Assembly: GCA_021785335.1 (NCBI GenBank) | Contig: JAJYFW010000058.1 | Span: forward strand, 1 to 8,405 | Reading direction: 5' to 3' | Source: Pseudomonadota bacterium | GTDB lineage: Bacteria > Pseudomonadota > Alphaproteobacteria > Acetobacterales > Acetobacteraceae | Length of the DNA: 8,405 nucleotides | Shown: positions 1-6,380 of the stretch, piece by piece | Layout: each line of letters starts with the position of its first letter | How positions within the stretch are numbered: position 1 is the stretch's first letter | Position numbers and translations under genes: made by a program | Notes under the pieces: generated by a model | The model's input: the letters and a program-made list of their open reading frames with translations, nothing else | Told to the model about the DNA's origin: nothing | The model's database searches: none

Positions 1-1
1 C

Positions 2-1252
2 AAGACCATCTCCCTCGGGCCCGACGACAGCATCATCCGAAAAACCGAACTGATCATCAGCGGCGTGTTGCGAGGCGGCGTGCTGCTCAGCGTCGCGATC
101 ATCCTCGTCGGCATTTCCTGGTTCTTCGTGCAGCGCTACACGGGGGTCCTCGTTCACCCCACTTACCCCAGTACGCTGCCGGAGGTCGTGAACGGCGTCG
201 GTGCCGGCGATCCGCTTTCCGTCGTCATCGTAGGCCTGCTGGTGCTGCTCGCGACCCCGGTGCTGCGGGTCGCCGTATCGATCATCGCCTTCGCGCTCGA
301 GGAAGACCGCACCTACGTGATCATCACGACGCTGGTGCTGGCGATCCTGTTGTTCAGCATCTTCGGCGTGGGCGCCTGGCTCGGCCGGCCGGAAGCCGCG
401 GTGGTGAAGGACGGCAGGCTCGGGTTCTTCTTCTTCGTGCTGTTCGCCTCCGCCTTTGCCGGTTTCGTCGGCGCGCTCGTGGGCCTCGGCGGCGGCGTGT
501 TCATCGTGCCGATCCTCACGCTCGGCTTCGGCGTGCCATTCGACGCGGCGATCGGCGCCTCCATCGTCTCGGTCATCGCCACCTCCTCCGGCGCCGCGGC
601 GGCCTATGTGCGCGACCGCATGACCAACCTGCGCGTCGGCATGTTCCTGGAAGTGGCGACCACGACGGGGGCCATCTGCGGCGCCCTGCTCTCCACCATG
701 CTCGACCCCACGGTGCTGTTCATCGTCTTCGGCGTGGTGCTGCTGATCTCGGCGATGCCCCTGGTGATGCGCCTCGGCGAGGAGCTGCCGGCCAACGTGA
801 TCAACCACAAATGGGCCGCGCGCCTGCGTCTGCCCGGAACCTACCCCGACCGGCGGAGCCGGCAGGACGTGGCATACAACGTGGCGCATATCCGCTGGGG
901 CTTCAGCCTGATGTACATCGCGGGCCTGATCTCCGGCCTGCTCGGCATCGGCAGCGGCACGTTCAAGGTGCTGGCGATGGACACCGCGATGCGGCTGCCC
1001 ATGAAGGTCTCCACCACCACCAGCAACTTCATGATCGGCGTGACCGCCGCGGCCTCCGCCGGGATCTTTTTCCAGCGCGGCGACATCGACCCGGCGATCG
1101 CGGCCCCGGTGGCGCTCGGCGTGCTGCTCGGTGCCACGGTCGGGGCGAAGATGCTGACGCGCATGTCCAACGTCTGGCTGAAGCGCGTCTTCGTCCCGGT
1201 GATCGTGCTGGTCGCGCTCAACATGCTGGCGCGCGGCCTGGGCTGGCTCTGA
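2..1252 (+). CDS. DUF1634-TSUP (TauE/SafE) fused membrane transporter, 5' partial
   Basis: Inner-membrane protein, probably exporting a small anion such as sulfite, sulfonate or an organic acid; the substrate cannot be read from sequence. The frame is open from base 2, so the true start lies outside the window. A GTG at 65 is possible but would remove a charged N-terminal stretch. In 416 visible residues, roughly 26-126 resemble DUF1634: hydrophobic segments near 26-44, 72-92 and 105-122, with the phrases LLATPVLRVAVSIIAFALEE and VLAILLFSIFG. A short polar linker (GRPEAAVVKDGR) leads into a full TSUP domain, about 141-416. This has the two internal-repeat motifs of the family, GALVGLGGGVFIVP near 157-170 and SGLLGIGSGTFKV near 311-323, separated by a cytoplasmic-type loop rich in R/D. 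DUF1634 is usually a separate small gene beside a TSUP gene, so one frame is noteworthy. It is convergent with the stress-protein gene. The TSUP call is firm, the DUF1634 call good, the substrate unknown. Confidence 0.88.
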   Translation, partial: KTISLGPDDSIIRKTELIISGVLRGGVLLSVAIILVGISWFFVQRYTGVLVHPTYPSTLPEVVNGVGAGDPLSVVIVGLLVLLATPVLRVAVSIIAFALEEDRTYVIITTLVLAILLFSIFGVGAWLGRPEAAVVKDGRLGFFFFVLFASAFAGFVGALVGLGGGVFIVPILTLGFGVPFDAAIGASIVSVIATSSGAAAAYVRDRMTNLRVGMFLEVATTTGAICGALLSTMLDPTVLFIVFGVVLLISAMPLVMRLGEELPANVINHKWAARLRLPGTYPDRRSRQDVAYNVAHIRWGFSLMYIAGLISGLLGIGSGTFKVLAMDTAMRLPMKVSTTTSNFMIGVTAAASAGIFFQRGDIDPAIAAPVALGVLLGATVGAKMLTRMSNVWLKRVFVPVIVLVALNMLARGLGWL

Positions 1253-1280
1253 CCCGGACGCTGCGTACGAAGCCGACGGC

Positions 1281-1312
1281 CCCGCGCGACGCAACGCTCT
1301 TCGTCGCGCGGG
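1281..1312. terminator. Inverted repeat in convergent gap, possible bidirectional terminator
   Basis: A perfect 11-bp inverted repeat (CCCGCGCGACG at 1281-1291 against CGTCGCGCGGG at 1302-1312) with a 10-base loop lies between the stop codons of two convergent genes at 1252 and 1323. It would form a very stable GC-rich hairpin in either transcript. No T-run follows on either strand, so it is not a classical intrinsic terminator. It may act as a U-less terminator, pause site or 3'-end stabiliser serving both genes. The structure is seen directly; the function is inferred from position. Confidence 0.55.
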
Positions 1313-1322
1313 AGAACCTCGG

Positions 1323-2129
1323 TCAGGCGCTCATGAGCAGCGGCACGAAGCTCTCGAGGATGAGGCGGCTCGACGTGCCGGGGACGAGCCAGTTGAGGAT
1401 CTCGCCGCGGCGGAAGGCGCCGACCACCAGCCCGTCCGCCTGTGTGGCCCGCGCCTCCTCGAGCAGCACGTTGGCGGTGCGCCGGCCGTTGGGAGCAACC
1501 ACGCGGTAGTTCGCGGACGGCGCGATCGGCCCGAGCACGCCGCGCGCCGTTTCCAGCACCGCCGGGTCCTGGCCCACGGCCACCACGTCCACCGCCCCGG
1601 CCGCGGCCAGGAACGGGTTGAAGGCGGCGATGGCGCGGCGCAGCGGCGGCGAATCGGCCCAACCCACCAGCAACCGCCGGCCGAACCCGTTCTCCCAGCC
1701 TGGCGGCACCACCACCACCGGGTGGCCGGTGCGCAGCAGCGCCGCGCGCAGCGTGTCGCGGTGCCCCACGGGCTGGGTATGCGGCGAGGCCAGCACCACC
1801 ATGGCAACGTGGCCGCGGTAATGGCGCATCACGCGCCATTCGTCGCCCGTGAACACGTCGAGCGGCAGGTTCTGGCCGGCGTTGGCGTTCCAGCCGCCGA
1901 CGAGCGCGCGGACCGCCTCCGTCTGGGTCTTCTCGCGCTCGGCGAAATGCTCGGCCTCGAACTCGCTCAACTGTTCCTGCGAGGGCAGGATGATCGCCCC
2001 CGGCCCGGCTTCCACGTGCGCGAGTTGCACCGGCCTGCCCAGCGTCTGGCCGACGCTGGTCGCGATGGTGAGGCATTCGCTCGCCCCTGTCGTCGATGCG
2101 AGCAGGACCAGAACGAAGGGTGTTTCCAT
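1323..2129 (-). CDS. Tandem-domain universal stress protein (UspA family)
   Basis: Cytoplasmic stress protein of 268 residues, the length expected of two UspA folds in tandem. Residues 1-142 form domain one: a hydrophobic first strand FVLVLLAS, then the typical strand-end phrases VAMVVLASPH near 108-117 and GHPVVVVPPG near 135-144. Residues 152-268 form domain two: LLVGWADSPPLRRAI near 153-167 and a final GLVVGAFRRGEILNWLVPGT near 233-252, followed by SRLILES and VPLLMSA. The last stretch aligns with the UspA nucleotide loop (G-x2-G-x9-G), but the second Gly is Arg240 and the next conserved Gly is Pro250, so ATP binding is doubtful. I chose the ATG at 2129 because the fold begins there and a modest Shine-Dalgarno (GGTAGG) sits nine bases upstream. 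The frame stays open to 2441, but that extension looks non-coding. It is divergent from the exporter operon, with an FNR-type box about 90 bases upstream of its start. Confidence 0.87.
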   Translation of the reverse strand: METPFVLVLLASTTGASECLTIATSVGQTLGRPVQLAHVEAGPGAIILPSQEQLSEFEAEHFAEREKTQTEAVRALVGGWNANAGQNLPLDVFTGDEWRVMRHYRGHVAMVVLASPHTQPVGHRDTLRAALLRTGHPVVVVPPGWENGFGRRLLVGWADSPPLRRAIAAFNPFLAAAGAVDVVAVGQDPAVLETARGVLGPIAPSANYRVVAPNGRRTANVLLEEARATQADGLVVGAFRRGEILNWLVPGTSSRLILESFVPLLMSA

Positions 2130-2439
2130 GGGTGCCAACCTACCGATGTGTTCCAGCGCATTGCAAATCCTTTGCGCGGCCTGACATTGGCGCGCGCCGG
2201 CCTTCGCGGTGTTGATCGTGATCAAGGCGCCCGCGGACGACACCGCGCAAAGAAAGCTTTCACCTGATCGAGGGGGATCCCCTTGCGGCGTAACGTGACA
2301 CGGTTCCTCCTCCAGCGGAGCGGGGACGATGCTGGCGGCCAAGGTGACGCGCTCGCCCCGGAGCGGGTAGCTTGAGCGAAAGCCCGGCAGGCGTGATCGC
2401 GCCGATGCCATCGACCGGAACCGCGGATCAGACCGAGCC
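2130..2439. other. Divergent intergenic regulatory region
   Basis: This 310-base gap separates the divergently read stress-protein gene and ybhG and must hold both promoters. It contains one strong site, the FNR-type box at 2212-2225. Weaker dyads are GCAAA-TCC-TTTGC (2163-2175), GAAAGCTTTC (2252-2261), GGGGATCCCC (2273-2282) and CGTG-A-CACG (2294-2302); any could be an operator or chance in GC-rich DNA. I see no convincing sigma70 -35/-10 pair for either gene and no encoded regulator. The minus-strand frame open through this region has no recognisable protein features. Confidence 0.7.
2212..2225. promoter_or_regulatory. FNR/Anr/FixK-type binding box
   Basis: TTGATCGTGATCAA is an exact match to the FNR/Anr/FixK consensus TTGAT-N4-ATCAA and a perfect dyad centred at 2218.5. 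These regulators activate genes under low oxygen, usually with the box centred near -41.5. Applied to the minus strand, that spacing predicts a transcript start near 2177 and a 48-base leader for the stress-protein gene. The matching -10 position (CAATGT, 2189 to 2184) is poor. Applied to the plus strand, it predicts a start near 2260 and a 180-base leader for ybhG, with CAAAGA at -10. The shorter leader favours the stress-protein gene; both may respond. Universal stress proteins are known FNR/Anr-type targets in several proteobacteria. The match is seen; regulation is inferred. Confidence 0.72.
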
Positions 2440-3486
2440 ATGCCGAAGAAAACCCGCCTGATCGCCGCCGTCGTCGTGGTGGCCGCGCTGGGCGCGGGGG
2501 GCTGGCTCTACGCGCGGCGCACGGAAATGCGGGCGGGCCCGACCCTGACCTTCTACGGTGACGTCGATATCCGCGAGGTGCAGCCCACGTTCAACGCCAG
2601 CGGCCACATCGCCTCGATGCTGGTGCAGGAGGGGGCGGCGGTGCGCCGGGGCGAACTGCTCGCGACGCTGGACGCGACGCGCTACGCCGCCGCGCTCGCT
2701 CAGGCGAAGGCGACGATGCAGAACCTCAAGGCACAGCTCGACAAGCTGCTTGCGGGCTCGCGGCCGGAAGAGATAGCGCAGGCAAAGGCTGCGATGGACG
2801 CGCTGCGCATCACCTACGAGAACGACGAGGTCACCTATCGCCGCTTCGCGACCCTCGCGGCCACCAGCGCGGCGACGTTGCAGCAGCGTGACAATGCCAG
2901 GGCGGCGTTCGAATCCGTCCGCCAGCAATACGAGGCGGCGAAGCAGGCCTACATCCTGGCGGTGAAGGGGCCGCGCAAGGAGGACATCGATGCCGCCCGC
3001 GCCGCCTACGAGGCCGCAGCGGCCGCCGTGGCGCTGGCGCGGCGCGAATACCACGACACCAGGCTCCACGCGCCGGCCGACGGCGTGGTGGAGGACCGCA
3101 TCCTGGAGCCTGGCGACATGGCCTCGCCGGCGACGCCCGTGTTCACCGTGGCGCTCACCAGCCCGCTCTGGGTGCGCGCCTATGTGCCCGAGAGCGAACT
3201 CGGCCGCGTCCGCTACGGCATGGCGGCGACGGTGACGACGGACAGCTATCCCGGCACGGTCTATCACGGCTGGGTTGGCTACGTGTCGCCGACCGCGGAG
3301 TTCACGCCGAAGACGGTGGAGACGCCGGCATTGCGCACGGCGCTGGTCTACCAGATGCGTATTTATGTCTGCGATCCGCGCGGGCAGTTGCGGCTCGGCA
3401 TGCCGGCGAGCGTGCACATCGATCCCGAGCAGCCACCGCCGCCGGCGCACCCGGGATGCGGGCCCGCCCATGCCGCCGGCGGCTGA
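2440..3486 (+). CDS. ybhG: HlyD-family periplasmic adaptor of YbhGFSR-type ABC exporter
   Basis: Membrane-anchored adaptor (348 residues) that should connect the inner-membrane ABC pump to an outer-membrane channel. An N-terminal anchor or uncleaved signal spans residues 6-25, after MPKKTR. The first lipoyl half (about 36-80) includes FNASGHIASMLVQEGAAVRRGELLA in two parts. An Ala/Gln/Glu-rich alpha-hairpin coiled coil runs about 80-205. The second lipoyl half follows with HAPADGVVEDRILEPGD near 210-226, then a beta-barrel with LWVRAYVPESELGRV and AEFTPKTVETPALRT (286-300), a phrase I recall as characteristic of YbhG. The tail is unusual: PPPPAHPGCGPAHAAGG. ATG 2440 is the first start after an in-frame TAG at 2368, but no good Shine-Dalgarno precedes it. 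It overlaps ybhF by 17 bases. No TetR-type cecR gene accompanies it, unlike E. coli. Family is certain; the ybhG name rests on the whole operon. Confidence 0.88.
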   Translation: MPKKTRLIAAVVVVAALGAGGWLYARRTEMRAGPTLTFYGDVDIREVQPTFNASGHIASMLVQEGAAVRRGELLATLDATRYAAALAQAKATMQNLKAQLDKLLAGSRPEEIAQAKAAMDALRITYENDEVTYRRFATLAATSAATLQQRDNARAAFESVRQQYEAAKQAYILAVKGPRKEDIDAARAAYEAAAAAVALARREYHDTRLHAPADGVVEDRILEPGDMASPATPVFTVALTSPLWVRAYVPESELGRVRYGMAATVTTDSYPGTVYHGWVGYVSPTAEFTPKTVETPALRTALVYQMRIYVCDPRGQLRLGMPASVHIDPEQPPPPAHPGCGPAHAAGG

Positions 3487-5254
3487 GCCGGCCGCAGCCT
3501 TGCGCTGCAAGGATCTGCGGCGGCGTTTCCATATCGGCAAGCGGGTCGTCGTGGCGCTCGACGGCATCAGCGTCGAGGCGCGGCGCGGCGGTGTCACGGG
3601 TCTGATCGGGCCCGACGCCGCCGGCAAGACGACGCTGATGCGGCTCGCGGCCGGGCTGCTGCTGCCGGATTCCGGGAGCATCGAGGTGCTGGGCATCGAC
3701 GTGGCGCGCGACCCGCTCGCGGTGCAGGCGCGGGTTGGCTACATGCCGCAACATTTCGGCCTCTACGAAGATCTTTCGGTCCGGGAAAACCTCGACCTGT
3801 ACGCCGATCTGCAGGGCGTTGCGCCATCGGAACGGCCCGCGCGCTACGCCGAGCTGCTGCACATGACGGGACTCGGCCCGTTCACCGGGCGCATGGCCGG
3901 CCGGCTGTCCGGGGGCATGAAGCAAAAACTTGGCCTCGCCTGCACGCTGGTGCAGCCGCCCGACCTGCTGCTGCTCGACGAGCCGACGGTGGGCGTCGAC
4001 CCCGTCTCCCGACGCGAGCTGTGGCAGATCATCGACCACCTGACGCGCGGCCTGCACACCACCGTGCTGTTCAGCACCGCCTATCTCGACGAGGCCGAGC
4101 GCTGCGACACCGTGCTGCTGCTGCACGAGGGGAAGCTGCTCGGCAGCGGCCCACCGCGCGAGATTTCCGGCGCGATGGAGGGGCGAAGCTTCCGAGCGGC
4201 TGCCACGCTCGGGCGACGGCAATTGCGGGAACGCCTCGCGTCGCTGCCTTGGGTGGTCGATGCGGTGATCCAGGGCGGCGGCGTGCGCGTGGTCACCGCG
4301 CCGGGAAGCGTGCCCGATCCGGCCTGCGTGCAGCCGCCGGTGCGGGACTTGCGCTTCACACCGGTCCCGCCGCGCTTCGAGGACGGGTTCGTCGCGCGGT
4401 TGCGTGAGAAGGTGGGGCGCACCGCCCCATCGTCGCCCATCCCGTCGTCGCCCGGCCCGGCGGAGGCGCGCGCCTCGCTTCCTCCCGCCGGCGACGGCGA
4501 GGTCATCGCGGTCGAGCACCTGACCCGTCGGTTCGGCGACTTCACCGCGGTGGACGACATCAGCTTCAGCGTCCGCCGCGGCGAGATCTTCGGCCTCCTC
4601 GGCGCCAACGGCGCGGGCAAGTCCACCACGTTCCGCATGCTGTGCGGCCTTCTGCCGCCCACCTCCGGCAGGCTGCGCGTCGCCGGCTTCGACCTGCGCA
4701 CGGCGGCGGCGCCGGCGCGCGGGCGTATCGGCTACATGGCGCAGAAATTCTCGCTCTACGGCGACCTCTCCCTGGGCGAGAACCTGCGCTTCTTCGCCAG
4801 CGCCTATCGGCTGCGCGGGCATCGGCGCGCCGAGCGCATCGCATGGGCGAGCGAGGAGTTCGAGCTCGCGCCGATGCTGGACGCGACGGCGCGCGACCTG
4901 CCGCTCGGCTACAAGCAGCGCCTGGCGCTCGCCTGCGCGCTGATGCACGAGCCCGACATCCTGTTCCTCGACGAACCGACCTCCGGCGTCGACCCGCTGG
5001 CGCGGCGGGAGTTCTGGCGGCGCATCGACGCCCTCGCGGATAGGGGAGTAACGGTGCTGGTGACGACGCATTTCATGGAGGAGGCGGAATATTGCGACAG
5101 GCTCGCGATCATGGCGCAGGGCCGCGTGCTGGCAGCCGGTGAGCCGGAGGCGATCAAGGCCATCGCGCGCACCGCGGCCCGGCCCGAGCCCACCATGGAG
5201 GACGCCTTCATCGCCGTGGTCGAGGCCGCGGATAACAGGGTGCTCGCGGCATGA
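3470..5254 (+). CDS. ybhF: ABC exporter ATPase with two fused nucleotide-binding domains, YbhF-type
   Basis: Cytoplasmic energy-coupling subunit, 594 residues from ATG 3470, close to E. coli YbhF. NBD1 has Walker A GPDAAGKTT (47-55), Q-loop Gln94, signature LSGGM (146-150), Walker B LLLLDE (166-171) and D-loop VDP, but the H-loop position is Ala204 (STAYLDEAE). NBD2 has Walker A GANGAGKST (378-386), Gln425, Walker B ILFLDE (497-502) and His534 (TTHFMEEAE), but its signature is LPLGY (477-481), not LSGGQ. A Pro/Ser-rich linker (about 316-343) joins them. With head-to-tail NBD pairing, both defects fall in one composite ATP site (NBD1 Walker A with NBD2 signature), leaving the other canonical. 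As I recall, E. coli YbhF shares this pattern. The frame is open upstream of 3470, but that extension is out-of-frame ybhG sequence. Its stop overlaps the next start as ATGA, indicating translational coupling. Confidence 0.92.
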   Translation: MPPAAEPAAALRCKDLRRRFHIGKRVVVALDGISVEARRGGVTGLIGPDAAGKTTLMRLAAGLLLPDSGSIEVLGIDVARDPLAVQARVGYMPQHFGLYEDLSVRENLDLYADLQGVAPSERPARYAELLHMTGLGPFTGRMAGRLSGGMKQKLGLACTLVQPPDLLLLDEPTVGVDPVSRRELWQIIDHLTRGLHTTVLFSTAYLDEAERCDTVLLLHEGKLLGSGPPREISGAMEGRSFRAAATLGRRQLRERLASLPWVVDAVIQGGGVRVVTAPGSVPDPACVQPPVRDLRFTPVPPRFEDGFVARLREKVGRTAPSSPIPSSPGPAEARASLPPAGDGEVIAVEHLTRRFGDFTAVDDISFSVRRGEIFGLLGANGAGKSTTFRMLCGLLPPTSGRLRVAGFDLRTAAAPARGRIGYMAQKFSLYGDLSLGENLRFFASAYRLRGHRRAERIAWASEEFELAPMLDATARDLPLGYKQRLALACALMHEPDILFLDEPTSGVDPLARREFWRRIDALADRGVTVLVTTHFMEEAEYCDRLAIMAQGRVLAAGEPEAIKAIARTAARPEPTMEDAFIAVVEAADNRVLAA

Positions 5255-6375
5255 ACCAGGTGGCCCTGCGGCGCATGCGCGGCCTGCTGCGAAAGGAGTT
5301 CCTGCAGATCTGGCGCGATCCCTCGGCGCTGGCGATCGCCTTCGCGTTGCCCGCGGTGCTGCTGCTGATCTTCGGCTATGGCGTTTCGTTGGATGCACGC
5401 AACGTTCCGCTGGGGCTCGTGGTGGAGCAGCCGGGCGCGCTCGCCGCGAGCTTCACCGGTGCGTTCGGCCATTCGCCCTATTTCCGTCCGCGCGCGTTCC
5501 TCACCATCCAGGACGCCGAGCGAGCGATGCAGGCACGGGAGGTGCAGGGCATCGTCTGGCTGCCGAGCAACTTCGCCCGCCGCGCCCAGCATGGCGGCGG
5601 CGCGCCGATCGGCGTCATCGTCAACGGTGTCGACGCCAACGATGCACGCCTCGTCGAGGGTTATGTGCAGCAGGTCTGGGCCACGTGGCTCACCGCCCAG
5701 GCGCGCGCGCAAGGCCGCCCGTCGCCGACGCCACTCTCGGTGCAGCCGCGGGTGCGGTTCAACCCGGCGGTGAGCAGCCGCAACTACCTGGTGCCGGGAC
5801 TGATCGCGGTGATCATGACGCTGACCGGCGCGCTGCTGACGGCGCTGGTGATCGCGCGCGAGTGGGAACGCGGCACGATGGAGGCGCTCATGGTCACCCG
5901 CGTGGCCATGCGCGAGATCCTGCTCGCGAAACTCATTCCGTATTTCCTGCTCGGCATGGGCGGCATGGCGGCCTCGGTCGCGATGGCGGTGCTGCTGTTC
6001 GGCGTGCCGCTGGTGGGCTCATGGTGGGTGCTCGCCGGTGCCTCCGCCCTCTTCATGCTCGCGGCTCTCGGCATGGGGCTGCTGATCTCCAGCTTCGCGC
6101 GCAACCAGTTCGTCGCGGGCCAGATCGCCATCATCACCACGTTCCTGCCGGCCTTCCTGCTCTCGGGCTTCGTGTTCGACATCGGCAGCATGCCGGGCGT
6201 GGTGCAGCTGATCACCCATGTCGTGGCGGCGCGGTATTTCGTTGCCATCCTGCAATCGGTGTTCCTCGCCGGGGATGTCTGGTCGGTGATTCTGCCCAAC
6301 GCGCTGGCGCTCGCGGCGATGGCGGCGATCTTCCTCGGTCTGGCGCGCGCCGTATTCCGCCGGCGGCTGGACTGA
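5251..6375 (+). CDS. ybhS: ABC-2 type permease, YbhS-type
   Basis: Integral inner-membrane half-transporter of 374 residues, the usual size for the family. It starts with the ABC-2 amphipathic element LLRKEFLQIWRDPS (12-25), then the first membrane helix (about 27-44, ending FGYGVSLDARNVPLG). A large periplasmic domain spans about 46-175 and ends in RFNPAVSSRNYLVPGLIA, a hallmark phrase of this subfamily. About five further helices follow, with the coupling-loop motif AREWERGTMEALMVT (202-216) and the LSGFVFDIGSMP segment (304-315). The ATG at 5251 overlaps the ybhF TGA by four bases (ATGA). It should pair with the following permease to form the pore energised by YbhF. E. coli YbhFSR has been linked to drug efflux and Na+(Li+)/H+ exchange; the substrate here is unknown. 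YbhS and YbhR are paralogues, so the S and R labels rest mainly on gene order. Confidence 0.9.
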   Translation: MNQVALRRMRGLLRKEFLQIWRDPSALAIAFALPAVLLLIFGYGVSLDARNVPLGLVVEQPGALAASFTGAFGHSPYFRPRAFLTIQDAERAMQAREVQGIVWLPSNFARRAQHGGGAPIGVIVNGVDANDARLVEGYVQQVWATWLTAQARAQGRPSPTPLSVQPRVRFNPAVSSRNYLVPGLIAVIMTLTGALLTALVIAREWERGTMEALMVTRVAMREILLAKLIPYFLLGMGGMAASVAMAVLLFGVPLVGSWWVLAGASALFMLAALGMGLLISSFARNQFVAGQIAIITTFLPAFLLSGFVFDIGSMPGVVQLITHVVAARYFVAILQSVFLAGDVWSVILPNALALAAMAAIFLGLARAVFRRRLD

Positions 6376-6380
6376 CGCCG

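Noticed and set aside
841..2076. 411-codon minus-strand open frame across the TSUP gene end and the stress-protein gene
   Set aside because: Its translation is Arg/Ala/Gly-rich with no domain, and it overlaps two well-supported genes in another frame; such frames are expected from GC-rich third positions.
2132..2138. TTGGCAC on the minus strand resembling a sigma54 -24 element before the stress-protein gene
   Set aside because: No GC-containing -12 element follows at the required spacing, and it lies immediately next to the start codon, leaving no room for a transcript start upstream.
2316..2367. Direct repeat CGGAGCGGG at 2316-2324 and 2359-2367, considered as paired operator sites
   Set aside because: A nine-base GC-only repeat within about 300 bases of GC-rich DNA is expected roughly by chance; there is no dyad symmetry or third copy.
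2130..2441. N-terminal extension of the stress protein to an ATG at 2441
   Set aside because: The added 104 residues have no UspA features, would translate through the FNR-type box, and reach the start of the divergent operon. The ATG at 2129 begins exactly at the fold and has a Shine-Dalgarno.
3302..5398. 698-codon minus-strand open frame antisense to ybhF
   Set aside because: Low-complexity Arg/Ala/His-rich translation with no motif. The plus strand here has every ABC ATPase motif, so the antisense frame is a compositional shadow.
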